A DNA stretch of 64,000 nucleotides, taken from contig JADJYH010000007.1 in NCBI GenBank assembly GCA_016719855.1, forward strand, positions 62,001 to 126,000, given 5' to 3'. The notes beneath the pieces are model-generated. The model made no database searches. It was not told the DNA's origin and worked only from the letters and a program-made list of their open reading frames with translations. The DNA is from Saprospiraceae bacterium. Its GTDB lineage: Bacteria > Bacteroidota > Bacteroidia > Chitinophagales > Saprospiraceae. Below, piece after piece: positions 17,317 to 28,717 of the stretch (the stretch's first letter is position 1; every line of letters starts with the position of its first letter). The translations under genes and the position numbers were made by a program.

Positions 17317-18453
17317 ATGCGTACCGTCCTCCTCCTCCTTCAAAAAGAATTTCTGCAAATCTTCCGTAATCGGGCGATGCTGCCCATCATTTTCGTGTTT
17401 CCCATCATCCAGTTGGTTATCCTGTCCTTTGCGGCTACGCATGATGTGAAGAACATCGCCCTGGCCGTATTCGACCAAGACCGCAGTAGCACCAGCCGCC
17501 AATTGGTCAGCAAACTGACGGCCTCCAGCTATTTCACGTTGGCGGGGATGACCCTGAGCAACGAGGCTGGTTTTGACCTGATTCAAAGGGACCAAGCCGA
17601 CGTCTTCCTCACCATCCCCGCCCATTTTGAAAGGGATGTTTTAAAAAAACAACCCACCAGCCTACAACTTCAGGTGAACGCCATCAACGGCCAAAAAGCA
17701 GGCCTCGCTGCCAGCTACGCCGGCGAAGTTTTCCAAAGTTTCAGCCAAGAAAAACTGGCCGAATTACAACCTAATTTCATCAGTACCAGAGCCTTCCTCA
17801 TCCCTCATCCCTCATCCCTCATCCCTCAAGTCCGCTACTGGTACAATCCCTCCCTCGACTACAAGACCTTCATGGTTCCCGGCATCCTCGGCGAGCTGGT
17901 GGCCATGCTGGTGCTCATCCTCTCGGCAATGAACGTGGTGCGGGAAAAGGAAATCGGCACCATCGAGCAAATCAACGTGACGCCCATCCGCAAGTGGCAG
18001 TTCATCTTGGGCAAACTGCTGCCGTTCCTCTTCATCGGCCTGTTCGATTTGGCGCTGGGCCTCGCGGTCGGCAAGCTCATCTTCGACATCCCGCTGGAGG
18101 GCGACCTTTGGCTGATCTTCGCCTTTTGCGTCGCCAACATCTTCTGCGTGCTGGGCATCGGTTTTTTCATTTCCAACTTCGCCGACACGCAGCAGCAGGC
18201 CATGTTCATGGCGTGGTTCTTCATGGTCATTTTCATCTTGATGAGTGGGCTTTTCACCCCGATAGAAAGTATGCCGCAGTGGGCACAGGCCATGACCGTC
18301 CCGAACCCCATTGCCCATTTCGTGACCGTCATGCGGCTGGTACTGCTCAAGGGCAGCGGCTGGGTGGACATCCGCTATAATTTCGTCGTGATGATAGGGC
18401 TGGGCGTGCTGTTCAATGCGCTGGCGGTGTGGACGTACCGGAAGACAGCCTGA
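17317..18453 (+). CDS. ABC-2 exporter permease, YbhR-like
   Basis: An intact membrane subunit starting at ATG 17317 (MRTVLLLLQKEFLQIFRNRAMLPIIFVFPI). The periplasmic domain has FDQDRSSTSRQLVSKL. The second membrane half starts at VRYWYNPSLDYKTFMVPGILGELVAMLVLILSAMNVVREKEIGTIEQINVTPI. A 28-bp heptamer array (17797-17824), read as LIPHPSSLIP, sits immediately before that motif, the same place as the octamer array in the paralogue at 16170. It is the last gene of the exporter set. Confidence 0.93.
   Translation: MRTVLLLLQKEFLQIFRNRAMLPIIFVFPIIQLVILSFAATHDVKNIALAVFDQDRSSTSRQLVSKLTASSYFTLAGMTLSNEAGFDLIQRDQADVFLTIPAHFERDVLKKQPTSLQLQVNAINGQKAGLAASYAGEVFQSFSQEKLAELQPNFISTRAFLIPHPSSLIPQVRYWYNPSLDYKTFMVPGILGELVAMLVLILSAMNVVREKEIGTIEQINVTPIRKWQFILGKLLPFLFIGLFDLALGLAVGKLIFDIPLEGDLWLIFAFCVANIFCVLGIGFFISNFADTQQQAMFMAWFFMVIFILMSGLFTPIESMPQWAQAMTVPNPIAHFVTVMRLVLLKGSGWVDIRYNFVVMIGLGVLFNALAVWTYRKTA
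17797..17824 (+). repeat. Four-unit CTCATCC heptamer repeat inside permease gene
   Basis: Four perfect CTCATCC units, translated in frame as a Pro/Ser/Leu insertion just upstream of the conserved VRYWYNPSL motif. Confidence 0.92.
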
Positions 18454-18594
18454 TTTGACTAATCGGAAAACCTTGTCTGAATCACGGATGAAAATTTGTT
18501 AAGCCTCTGACCGCACAAATAGCCTATTCTCCACATGTAGAAAGGAACTGCCCCAGCCCTTCACACCTGAAGCCCGCCATCAAAAACTGATTGT

Positions 18595-21245
18595 ATGAAA
18601 TCAAGCTACTACAAGGTTCTCCTTTTTTGTATGTCCCCCATTCTCCTATCTGCACAAGCTTCCAATTGGACGACCTCCGGCATTGGCGGCGGCGGTGCGC
18701 TCTTCATGCCATCCATCAGTCCGCACAATCCCAATGAGTTCTACATTTCCTGCGACATGACGGAGGCTTTTCGCTCCACCAACGCTGGCACGACCTGGAG
18801 CGCCGTGGACTTCAACCAACTCCGGGCTTTTGCGGAAACGCAGGTGCAGTTCACCAGCGACCCCAATATCCGCTATGCCTCCAACAGCAATTTTGCAGTG
18901 GATGGCCGCACGCTAAAGAAGAGCACGAATGGCGGCGAAACCTGGGTAGACTTACCTGGCGACCCCACAGGAAGTGATGTTTGGTACGTGCTGGCCGACC
19001 CGAACAGCACGACCCGGCTACTGGTGTCGAGTTACAGCAACCTCTATTTTTCGAGCAATGGCGGCACGAGTTTTTCGCTCGTTCATTCGAGCAGCGAGCT
19101 GTATGTGGGGGGCGCTTTCTGGGACGGCATGAATATCTTCGTGGGCACAGAGGATGGGCTGCTCGTTTCCACCAATAACGGTGCTTCTTTTTCCCTCAAC
19201 AATACGGGACTGCCCGCCGACAATGGGTTTCTCTCCTTCACTGGGGCGAAGGAAGGTGGCACGACCCGGCTCTTCGGTGTGGTGAGGGACGAAGGCGACA
19301 TTTATCCCGGCATACAGGGCAGCGACTTTGAATACGACGACCAAGACATCTACCGACGGGACTGGGGCGTGGGCGACTGGGCGGTGTCAAGCACGGGCAT
19401 TCCGGCTGCGGACTTTCCTTTTTTTATCGGCATGAGCCAGAACGATATTGACGTGGTGTATGCTTCTGGAGCAACCGAGTATCCAAGCCACCCATCGGTT
19501 TATAAATCCACCAACGGCGGGGCGACTTGGACGGCGGTGCTGAACACCGTCAACAACCAAAACATCCAAACGGGCTGGATGGGCGACGGCGGCGACCGCA
19601 ACTGGGGCTGGGCGGAATGTGCGCTTGGCTTCACCGTTTCCACGAACAACCCGAACATCGCCATCGTCACCGATTTTGGCTTTGCGCATTTGACGCAGGA
19701 CGGCGGGGCGACCTGGAAGCAATTGTATTCCACCGTTTCCAATCCGGCGGGAAGCCCAACGCCACCGGGCGTTCCTCATCCAAGCAATGGCCTGAACAAC
19801 ACGGCCTCCTGGTGGATGGAATGGGCGAGTGCCACCAATTTCTGGACGGCCTATACCGACATCACGGGCGTCCGGTCCGTGGATGGCGGCGACAGTTGGT
19901 CGTTCAGCAACAGCGGCAACACCTACAATTCGACTTACCAGTACGTGAAGCATCCCGCCAATTCGACGCTGTATGCCTGCGTCTCCTCCGTCCACGATAT
20001 GTACCAAAGCACCTACCTGACCGACGCCCGGATTGATGGCACCAGCAACAGCAGCCATGGTAGGATCCTTTTTCTACCAACAACGGCAGCAGTTGGAGTA
20101 CGTTGCATGATTTTGACAACCCCGTCATTGCGATGTCCATTGACCCGACCAACAACGACATCGCCTACGCCAGCGTCATACACAGCACGCAAGGTGGTAT
20201 TTTCAAAACGACCAACCTCTCGGCGGGCGCAGCTTCTACGTGGGTCAAAATGACGAACCCGCCCCGCACGGAAGGGCATCCTTTCAATGTCGAAGTCCTG
20301 AACGACGGCTCGGTGGTCTGTACCTATTCGGGTCGGCGCACGACTGTTTTCACGCAAAGCTCCGGTGTTTTTTACAGCACCAACGGCGGCACGACCTGGA
20401 GCGACCGCTCCCACACGGGCATGTATTATTGGACAAAAGACCTCACCGTTGACCCCAACGATGCGACGCAAAACACTTGGTACGTCGGCGTTTTCAGTGG
20501 TTGGGGCGCTGACCACCGAATACGAAGGGCTTTGGTACAGCAGCAACGGCACTACGGGAAGCCCCGCTTTTTCTTATGTGCCCGAATATGCGTTCCAGCA
20601 CCCGCTACGGGTCTTTTTCAATCCCTACGACTCCGACGAGGTTTGGGTCACGAGTTTTGGCAATAGCTTGGGCTTTGCTCAAGCTTTGGTTTTGCCCGTT
20701 GAATTGATGACGTGGAAGGCGATGCCCATTGGCGATTATATTGAATTGGAATGGCGGGTAGCCTCGGAAAAAGACTTTGAAAAATACGAGGTCGAAAAAA
20801 GCACAGACGGGCATGCTTTCTCCAAAATTGCCACCGTCACCCCGACCTCCCAAGGAGCTGGCGAACGGGTTTATCGCTACGATGATTATGAAGTAGCGCC
20901 GGGGCAGGATTATTATTATCGCCTGAAAATGAACGACTTGGATGGCAGTTTCACTTATTCGGGTACCCGACACGTCCGGCTAAATGGTGGAGTGACTGCC
21001 TTTGCTATTCATCCCAATCCTGCCAAGCAGTCCACGAACATTTCCCTTACCGTTTCAAAACCGCTGGAGGCTGTGGTCACTATTTTTGACGAAAAGGGCA
21101 TAGCGGTTTACCAAAAACAAGTTTCGCTTTGGCCCGGCCATCATGCGCATGTGTTGGATTTGGAAGGTATCCCAGCAGGGGTTTATGCCTTGCAATTGGA
21201 AAGCGGTGGGGCGGTTTGACGAAGCAGTTGGTGATTGGGCGATAG
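18595..21245 (+). CDS. Secreted BNR/GH74-like propeller protein with T9SS sorting domain (frameshifted)
   Basis: About 880 residues when repaired. The signal peptide is MKSSYYKVLLFCMSPILLSAQ. Many Asp-box motifs follow (STNAGTTW, STNGGETW, SSNGGTSF, STNGGATW, TQDGGATW, SVDGGDSW, STNGGTTW), as in GH74-type xyloglucanases and sialidase-like propellers. The C-terminus has FAIHPNPAKQSTNISL and LPAGVY-like text. Three single-base breaks: the T run 20069-20073, GGGG at 20503-20506, and TTT near 21214. Repairing the last yields the usual sorting-domain end LTKQLVIGR. Substrate unknown. Confidence 0.82.
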
Positions 21246-21372
21246 GTGAGGAGAGCCGCCCAGCTATCAAAGCGTCTGAACCACGGATTGGACGGATTTT
21301 GGGATTGCGCTGAATGCAAAATCCAGCATTCAGACACCAATTATGTAAATTTGCCAAAAAAACGCACGACCA

Positions 21373-21747
21373 ATGGACAAGCCAAAACCTACCACCGTGG
21401 ACCAATACATCATCGCTGCCCCGCCCGATGCGCAGGAGAAGCTACTGGAAATCCGCTCCATCCTGAAAGCTGTGGCCCCGGATGCTGTGGAGCAGATAAA
21501 ATGGGGGCAGCCGGTGTTGGAGCAGCAACGGATTCTGTTCTCCTTTTCTGCCTTCAAATCGCACCTGAACTTCATGCCGACCGGCCAGTCCATGTCACCC
21601 TTCCAAGCGGAACTGGCCGGGTACAAAACTGGCAAGGACACCATTCAATTCCCCTACGACAAACCGCTGCCAAAAGCGCTCATTCAAAAAATAGCGGCGC
21701 ACCGGCTGAAGGACGTACTGGAAAACGATGCAAAGTGGATGTACTGA
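21373..21747 (+). CDS. DUF1801 (YdhG-like) protein
   Basis: A 124-residue cytoplasmic protein with the family pattern: TVDQYIIAAPPDAQEKLLEIRSILKAVAPDA, IKWGQPVL, FSAFKSHLNFMP and DTIQFPYDKPLPKALIQKI. The fold is frataxin-like; some members have been proposed as iron chaperones. TAAATTTG at 21346-21353 resembles a Bacteroidota -7 box, though I see no matching -33 element. It appears to be a single-gene unit. Confidence 0.85.
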   Translation: MDKPKPTTVDQYIIAAPPDAQEKLLEIRSILKAVAPDAVEQIKWGQPVLEQQRILFSFSAFKSHLNFMPTGQSMSPFQAELAGYKTGKDTIQFPYDKPLPKALIQKIAAHRLKDVLENDAKWMY

Positions 21748-21896
21748 TATGTTTTGAAGGGTCGGGCCGTTGCGCCACCGAAGCCACAAAGCACCACCCG
21801 GAATTCATCAAAGCCAGTCAGCGGGAGCAACAAAAAAAGGTTCGCAACCCGTCGGCTGCGAACCCCTGAATACTTTCATAAGGATTTTTCTTGGGC

Positions 21897-24800
21897 CTAT
21901 TTTAAGACAACTTTCCCAGAGAACAACTTAACACCTTCACTTTCAATCGAATAGAAGTAGATGCCGGGCAGCATGTCCTTGCGTTCAAAGACAAACTTGC
22001 TGTCGCTCACAGCCTGCTTCCTCGCCAATTTGCCCATTTGGTCGTGCAGCATGAAGCTGGCATTATCGCCCAATTCGACAGGCAAGGCAAACGTCACGGC
22101 GCCGAATGCGGGGTTGGGGTACACCGTCGGCTGACCGTGGACGCTCGCAGGTTCATGGGCATCGTTTATCACCTCAATAAAGTCTTCGTCGATGGTGTGG
22201 AACACCCGGTTGGTGGTCACTGGCTCGTTGAAGTCGAAGTAGATGGCAGCCGTGTTTTCGATGACCGAGCCGAGCGCCACGTCGGTTTTTTGCTTCGCAA
22301 CGAACTGGACAAAGCCTTGCGAAGCAGCCAAGTTGATATTGGAGTCGGGCAGCATGATGTCGCTGAAGGTAAAGCGGAGCGTATTGCCGTCAATCACCTC
22401 AAACGAGTAGGCATGGCTGGCCGCACCGGGGCGGATGCTCGTCGGGTCGAGGTATTGCGACAGCGAATCCTGAACGATGACCGTGAACGCTGTGTCCGTG
22501 CCCATGTTCTGGAAGCGGATGAGGTACTCGATGTCCGTATTGCGGTGGATGAAATGCTCCTCGCCATAGCCGACCGGGAAGCCCTGCTTGTCGTTCGGGT
22601 CGAAAGCGCCCTGGTTCTCCCGGCAATCCACGGCAATGAACGGGTTCGGGTTTTCGATGGGGAAGAGGTTCACCAGCCCCAGTTCGTTGATGCCGTCGCA
22701 GCCTTCGAGCGCCACGGCCACGCTGCCGGGGTAGGGGTGCTCAGGGACTTGCTCGGCCTCCAAGCGCCAAGTGGCTCCGTTGGCGGCGATGGGCGGCAAT
22801 TGCATGGTTTGGCCTGCGCCTAAGTTGAAGTTGCCTTGATCGAACATCAGCACGTCCTCCACCACGATATAATCCAATGGAGCGACCATGTCGCCCGTGC
22901 CCGTGTTCTTAATGGTCAAATGCACCTCGTCGTTCACGCAATTGCCTTCCACTTCGATGTTTGCACCCGACCAGTTGGCGTTTTGCGGGCAAAGCGTGTC
23001 CGGGTAAATGCGTGCCTCGGTGCAATGCGTCTGGCCGAGTTCCGCTTCGCAACTCAGGTCGAAGTCAATGATGAAGTTGCCGCATTGGCCAGCGGCCAAA
23101 TCCCCAATTGGAAAGAATAAGTGTTGCCGCCCACCAGCGTGCCGGGAATGCTGCTGCCCGTGTATTCCATGAATGTATCCAACTCCACCACCAAGTAGGC
23201 ATCTTCGATGGTTTCAGCGCTGTAGTTGCAGTAGCTCACCGTGTAATTGTTTGCGAAGCAGCGGCGCAGGTACGGCGTGGCGAGGTCAACCTCCATCAAG
23301 GCACATTCCGTGTCGAGCTGCACGGGGATATGCTGCACGGCGGGCATGTTCTGGATGGTCTGAACCGTCCAAGTGGTCGGGCAGGTTTGGCCGTAGTTGA
23401 ACGGCACATCGAGGCTCAGTTCCAGTTCCGTATCGGTGGGGCAGATGTCGTTGATTTGATAAACGCCGTTGGCCAAAGTGGCGGTGGTGTAAACCTGTCC
23501 AGTGGTATTGCCGATGGCCTTCACGGGCCAGCCAGCCAAGCCCGGCTCGTTTGCATCGAGGCTGCAATTGGCGTCGTTGTCTTGGAAAACCGTTCCGGCC
23601 ACCGGTAGGAAATGGTGTCGTTGTAGTTGTAGCGGATGATTTGCGTGTACTGATAGTTCCCTATTGAGCCGTTAAATGGGCTTAACAACTGGGCCGGCAA
23701 GCCGTTTTCGTCAAGTAAATAGACTTCGTCGCCATCGTTCCATATCGTGTAGGCATCGCCGGTGTTGCCGTCGTTGTCAATGTCGAGATTGTCAAGCAAG
23801 AGTGCGCCAGATGGTAGGTTGCACCAATCAATTACAGTCCAAGTGCGATGGATAATGTCAGCGTTGGAGTCGCAGTTGTACTCATAAACATAGTCGAAGT
23901 AAGTGACCGCCAATTGCGAGCCATTGCCCTGCAAGAATGTGACTTCTTCTGGCTGGCCAGCATCGCCGGGGTTGAAGTTGGCGGGCAGGTTGATGGAGTA
24001 GTCGTATTTCACCGTAATGGTTTGCTGCGCAGCGGTTGAGTTGCCCGCCTCGTCCAACGCCCAGAAATTACGGGTGATGGTTTTAATGCCATTGCAGGAA
24101 TTGGTGATGAAATCAATGGATTGCAGCACGGTGTCCATCCCGCAGTAGTCCCATACTTGGGCTTCGCCAAAATACTGGTTCAGTTGCTGGTAGTTCTGCG
24201 GGTCGAGGTTCATGGCGGCGAGGTCGTCGGAGTGGATGACCGTATCCAACGGCACGTAGGTGAAATAGGGGTTGGTCTGGTCGGGGTTGCACTTGGGCGG
24301 CACGATTTCCACGGTGATAGTGCAATAGTTGGTGTTCCCGCTCTCGTCGGCCACCCACATTATCACGTTATCATAAACGCCTTCTGCGGTAAACGAAACG
24401 GTGGTCGTGGTCGGCATCGTTGCCGAAGGCACGGCAGCTATTTCCACGGCAAACAGTACAATGGAGCAGGTGTCGAAGCTGCCATCGTCAATGGTTTGCG
24501 CATCAAGGATGGTCAGGTTCGGGCCGTTGATGCTCAGTTGCGCCTGTATGGATTGAGCGCAAATTGCCACGGGTGGGACGGTGTCAATGTTGCAGGGCAA
24601 GTCAGTTAGGAAAATCTTTTGCGTGTATTTCACGCTGCCCACCTGGGGTGCCAATTCCTGGGTAATTATATTGCCCTCGTACAAGTACAAAAAGTCATGA
24701 TGGGCACGCACGACAAAACTGTCGCCAACCAATCCATCGTTGTTTTGGTCGAGGCGGGGAAGTACGGGCGTAGGTATTTGCAAATCCAACAAGCACCAGT

Positions 24801-26796
24801 TGACGACGGTCCAAACCCGGTCAATGCGGTCGGTATTGCCGTCGTTGTTCAAATCGAACAGGGTGTCATCATAGGAGGCTCCGAGCAGGTTGCTGTTGTC
24901 AACGCTGAACAATTCCACCAATGCCGGATTGCCGAGGTCGTTGGGATAATGGTCGCCGGGCAGCGTGATATTGTACTTGTAATTGACATCAATCACTTGT
25001 GTTGCCGTTGCGGAATTGTTCCCAGCCCCGTCCCAAGCGATGAAGCTGCGGGTGATTTTGGAGACCCGGTCGCAGAGGTCGTACAGCACCTCATTGGATT
25101 GCGTGATGGTGGCATTGCCGCAGGCATCCCATGCCGTGGCTTCGCCAAAAGCGGCATCCAGCGTAGCGTTGTCGTTGAAATCGAGCACCAACTGCTCAAA
25201 GTCAGTGGAAGAAGATACGATACTGGCTGGCGCAATGATAGCGGGGTCGGTGTTGTCGGGGCTGCACTTGGGCGGGTCAATGACCACTGTGACTTGGCAG
25301 GTACTGGTATTGCCGCTCTCGTCAGCCACCCAGAGAAAAACGTTGTCGTAGATGCCCACTGCCGTGAACGCAAGGCTGGTGTCCGTTGGAATGGTACCCG
25401 AAGGGGCAGCGCCCATCTCCACCGCAAAATGCACGGGTGAGCAATTGTCGTAGCTGGAATTGTCGAGCAATGCCGCTTGCACGATGGTCAGGTTGAAGCC
25501 GTCTTGGCCCAGCAGCACGGTATTGGATGGGTCGCAAACAGGCACTGGTGGCGTGGTGTCATTATCACATGCGGTGAGAATATTGAGCGTAGCCCAGCAG
25601 CTATTATCTGTCAGTAAATGCGTGACAGAAACGATGTGGCTGCCAGCATCGGTATCCGAAAAAACGAGGCTGTCGTGCAGCACGTAGTTGTCCAAGGCTG
25701 ATGAAATGGCCAATTGGTTGGGGCAGTAGGGGCCGCCTACCAAGAAGTCGAGCGGAAAATAGATAGCGGTTTCGCCAGTGTCGAGCATCACGTCTATATG
25801 GTCGGTGCAGGCAACGTTCCCACCGCCAAAGCAGGTATCAACGAAGGCATTCACGACACAGGTATTAGAATTTCCTGCTTCGTCAATGACCCACATGGTC
25901 AAGCTGTTGTAGCCAATATCATCGCTGTCGAAGGTAACGGAAGTGGTAGTGGGCGGTGTGGCCGAACCTGTGCCTTCTTCGAGCCGGAAATCCAATACAC
26001 CGATGCAGTTGTCAACAGAATTGTCGTTGATATCGGTGGCCAATATTTCCTCACTTCCCAATGCCACATTTACCTCCGTAAACAAGGTACAATAAGCCAC
26101 GGGCGGCACGGTATCGTTCAGGCAAAAGGCGAAAACTTCGAGTTGTCCCCAGCAGGTGTTGCCCGTTGCAACATCAACGACCGTAACCAAGTAGGTCTGT
26201 GTGACATATTCGTCCAATTCAAGGTAATTGGCGTAGGTGCCGTTCTGTCCCAGTTTGATTTGGAAATCGGAGCAGTACGGCCCGCCTTCGAGCACCTCGC
26301 CGGGGTAAACGTTCAGGGTATCGCCCATCGGGACCGTTACCGAGACAAGCGCGTTGCAAGCCAAACTCTGGGTAGAATTGCCGCCATTGCAGTCGTCGAT
26401 CACGGTGATGGTGGTAGCGCAGTTGCTGGCGTTGCCCGCTTCATCCACCACCCATAGCGTGACGTCGTGGGTGCCGATGTCGTCGGCGTCGAAGTCAAGG
26501 CTGGAGGCGGTGGGCAGCGTGGGGGCTGGCAGGCCATCGTTGAGGAAGAAACTCAGCAGCGAGGAGCAGTTGTCGGTACTGCCGTCGCTGAGGGCGGCTG
26601 CCAAGAGGGTGCCCGTTTGATTTGCCGAGAGAACGAAGTCCATTGGCACGATGCAAGCGGACGTTGGCGGCTCAGTGTCTGGGCTGCACTGTGCTGCCGC
26701 CCGTTGGCCGAAGGCCAGTAAAAACAAACACAATAGGCTGAATACCAGGGAATTTCTCATGTAGATGGGTTTCAGAAAGTGAAAAACTTTTTTCAT
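21897..26796 (-). CDS. Giant HYR-repeat adhesin-like protein with T9SS type A sorting domain (frameshifted)
   Basis: About 1,630 residues once two breaks are joined (GG/CC near 23600; CCCC at 23102-23105). The signal peptide is MRNSLVFSLLCLFLLAFGQRAAAQ. Four HYR-like Ig modules repeat the phrase DE(S/A)GN-x-(S/T)xC followed by PPKC and DTxPPV. Then come dockerin-like NNDG(L/N) stretches, an SdrD-like region (VFQDNDANCSLDANE), a DUF11-like module (NTDIEYLIRFQNMGTDTAF to YFDFNEPVTTN), and a sorting domain (TVYPNPAFGAVTF, KDMLPGIYFYSI, FSGKVVLK). It is likely a large surface protein for adhesion. Confidence 0.85.
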
Positions 26797-27247
26797 AGGA
26801 TTACGCTGAATTGTAAGCTGGTCAGGTGCCGTTCTCCGGTTTGGGAGGGGAAGTTACGGCCAATGCCCAACTGAGGATAATAATCGGTTTGTGAACAGAC
26901 TTTAGAAATTAGACTTCAGATTTTAGACATGCCAATGGATTTTGCAAATGCGATTTCTCATCTAATGTCTAATGTCTCTCATCTAAAGTCTTTCAGTACA
27001 TTCCTTTCACGATGCAAAAATGTTGGGAGCGATGCGTAGAAACAAAATCAAAAAAAGGGGATTGTAGAGCAAGTCTGAAACAATACTTGCAAAAAGCATT
27101 GTAAAATAAATGGACGACTGATGTTTTGTAGAAAAGAATAGCGAAATGTTTTGCAAGAAGCTGAAAGAAAAGCACGAGTTTTGACCACTGAAATGCGGCG
27201 TTCGCTGGTTCCATCTACGAATCCGTGCGAAAATTCAACTACCCGTT
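26797..27247. other. Intergenic region with long degenerate inverted repeat
   Basis: There are 451 bp between divergent genes. At about 26900-26990 TAGACTTCAGATTTTAGACAT is partly complementary to the downstream ATGTCTAATGTCTCTCATC segment and ends in AAAGTC against GACTTT, so the span can fold as a long imperfect hairpin. The rest (27000-27247) is AT-rich and probably holds the promoter of the gene at 27248. No gene was seen. Confidence 0.5.
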
Positions 27248-28628
27248 ATGCAATCGAGCAACCTCCAACAACTGCTGCAATCGTTTTCGAGCTTGGAATT
27301 GCGGGAGCTTCGCAAGTTCCTCACCTCGCCATTTTACAATACCCGAACCGACCTCGTGCAGTTGTTCGACTATTTGGTGGAAAACCAATCGGCCAGCAAA
27401 GAGCAGGTTTGGCAACACCTCCAACCCGACCAGCCTTCGATGACCAAAAGCTGCGGCTGCTGATGAGCTACCTGCACCGCTTGTTGGAACAGTACCTCAC
27501 GGTCAAGGAAGTATCGGCAAACGACCTCAACAACCGCCTGCATTTGGCCATCGCTTACCGTAAACGGGGCATGACCACTGCTTTCGAGCGCACCCGCACC
27601 AGCTTGGAAAAGGCCATGAACGAGCAGCCGCTCCGGGATGCGCTTTTTTACCAAAACAGCTTCCAACTCCATTGGGAAAAATACCGCACCGCCACCGCCG
27701 AGAACCCCGCCGCCCTGTTGCCCCTGGCCGACCTCGCTGGGGACATAGACGTATATTACCTGAGCACAAGGCTCCGATTGATTTGCTTCGCAATGGCGCA
27801 ACAGAGCGTCTATCGGGCTGACAACCAATCGTTTATGGAGTCGGAACTCGTGGCATTTGCGGAGCAGGAAGAATGGATGGAAGTGCCTGCCGTGGCCATC
27901 TATCTGGCTACCGGATGCTCAAAATGCCAGCAGAGGAGGGGCATTTCCAATCCTTCAAGCAGCAATTGGTCAGTGCCACTGGTCAGTTCGAGGAGGACGA
28001 GATGCGGGGGCTATACCTCTTTGCCATCAACTATTGCATCCGGCGGCTAAACGATGGCCAGAACCACCACCTCAACGAACTGCTCGACCTCTACAAATCG
28101 GGCCTCGCCACGGGCCACCTCATCGAGAATGGCGTGCTCAGCCGATTTACTTACCACAATATCGTGGGCGCTGGCCTCCGCTCCGGCGATTTGGATTGGG
28201 TCAATTTCTTCATCCACGAATACAAAAACAGCCTCGAACGCAGTTACCGGGAAAGCTCGTTTAGCTTCAGCCTCGCCCGCCTGGAGTTCAGCCGCCGCCG
28301 CTACGGTGCCGTGTTGGAACTCCTCCAAAAGGCCAACTACCGTGACCCCCTGCTCAACCTCGCCGCCAAGACCCTCCTCCTGAAAACCTGGTACGAACTC
28401 AGCGAGCACGACCTGCTGCAATCGCACCTCGACGCCATGCGCAACTACATCCACCGAAAGCGGGTTATCGGCTACCACCGCACCAACTACCTGAACATCG
28501 TGCGCTTTGCGGACAAGTTATTGAAGCTCAATTGGAACAATAAGAGGGAAGTGGAGGCGCTCAAGGGCGAGTTGGAGCAGGAGGAGGTGCTGACGGAACG
28601 GGAGTGGTTGGTGGGGCAGGTAGGGTAG
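27248..28628 (+). CDS. Conserved hypothetical helical protein (frameshifted)
   Basis: About 460 residues when rejoined; I do not recognise a named family. It starts MQSSNLQQLLQSFSSLELRELRKFL and is strongly helical, with TPR-like stretches (NNRLHLAIAYRKRGMTTAFER, EDEMRGLYLFAINYCIRRL, SFSFSLARLEFSRRRYGAVLELLQKANY). No signal peptide or membrane segment is visible. Breaks fall at about 27436 (adding one T gives PSFDDQKLRLLMSYL) and about 27905 (giving YRMLKMPAEEGHFQSF). It is upstream of, but not obviously linked to, the restriction-modification genes. Confidence 0.75.
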
Positions 28629-28656
28629 GGTTGCTAGTGGGGTATCAGTCATCTTC

Positions 28657-28687
28657 ATTGCTGAAACTGGCAATCTTGCTAACTTTG
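28657..28687 (+). promoter_or_regulatory. Bacteroidota-type promoter upstream of the C5-methyltransferase
   Basis: ATTG (28657-28660), exactly 19 bases, then TAACTTTG (28680-28687). This differs by one base from the TTTG-N19-TAnnTTTG consensus. It is about 30 bp upstream of the ATG at 28718. Confidence 0.6.
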
Positions 28688-28717
28688 CCCACAATTCTGT
28701 ACATCACAATCTCAAAA

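Noticed and set aside
22038..26457. Several 240-270-codon plus-strand frames opposite the HYR protein
   Set aside because: They contain no recognisable domain and mirror the repeats of the minus-strand gene.
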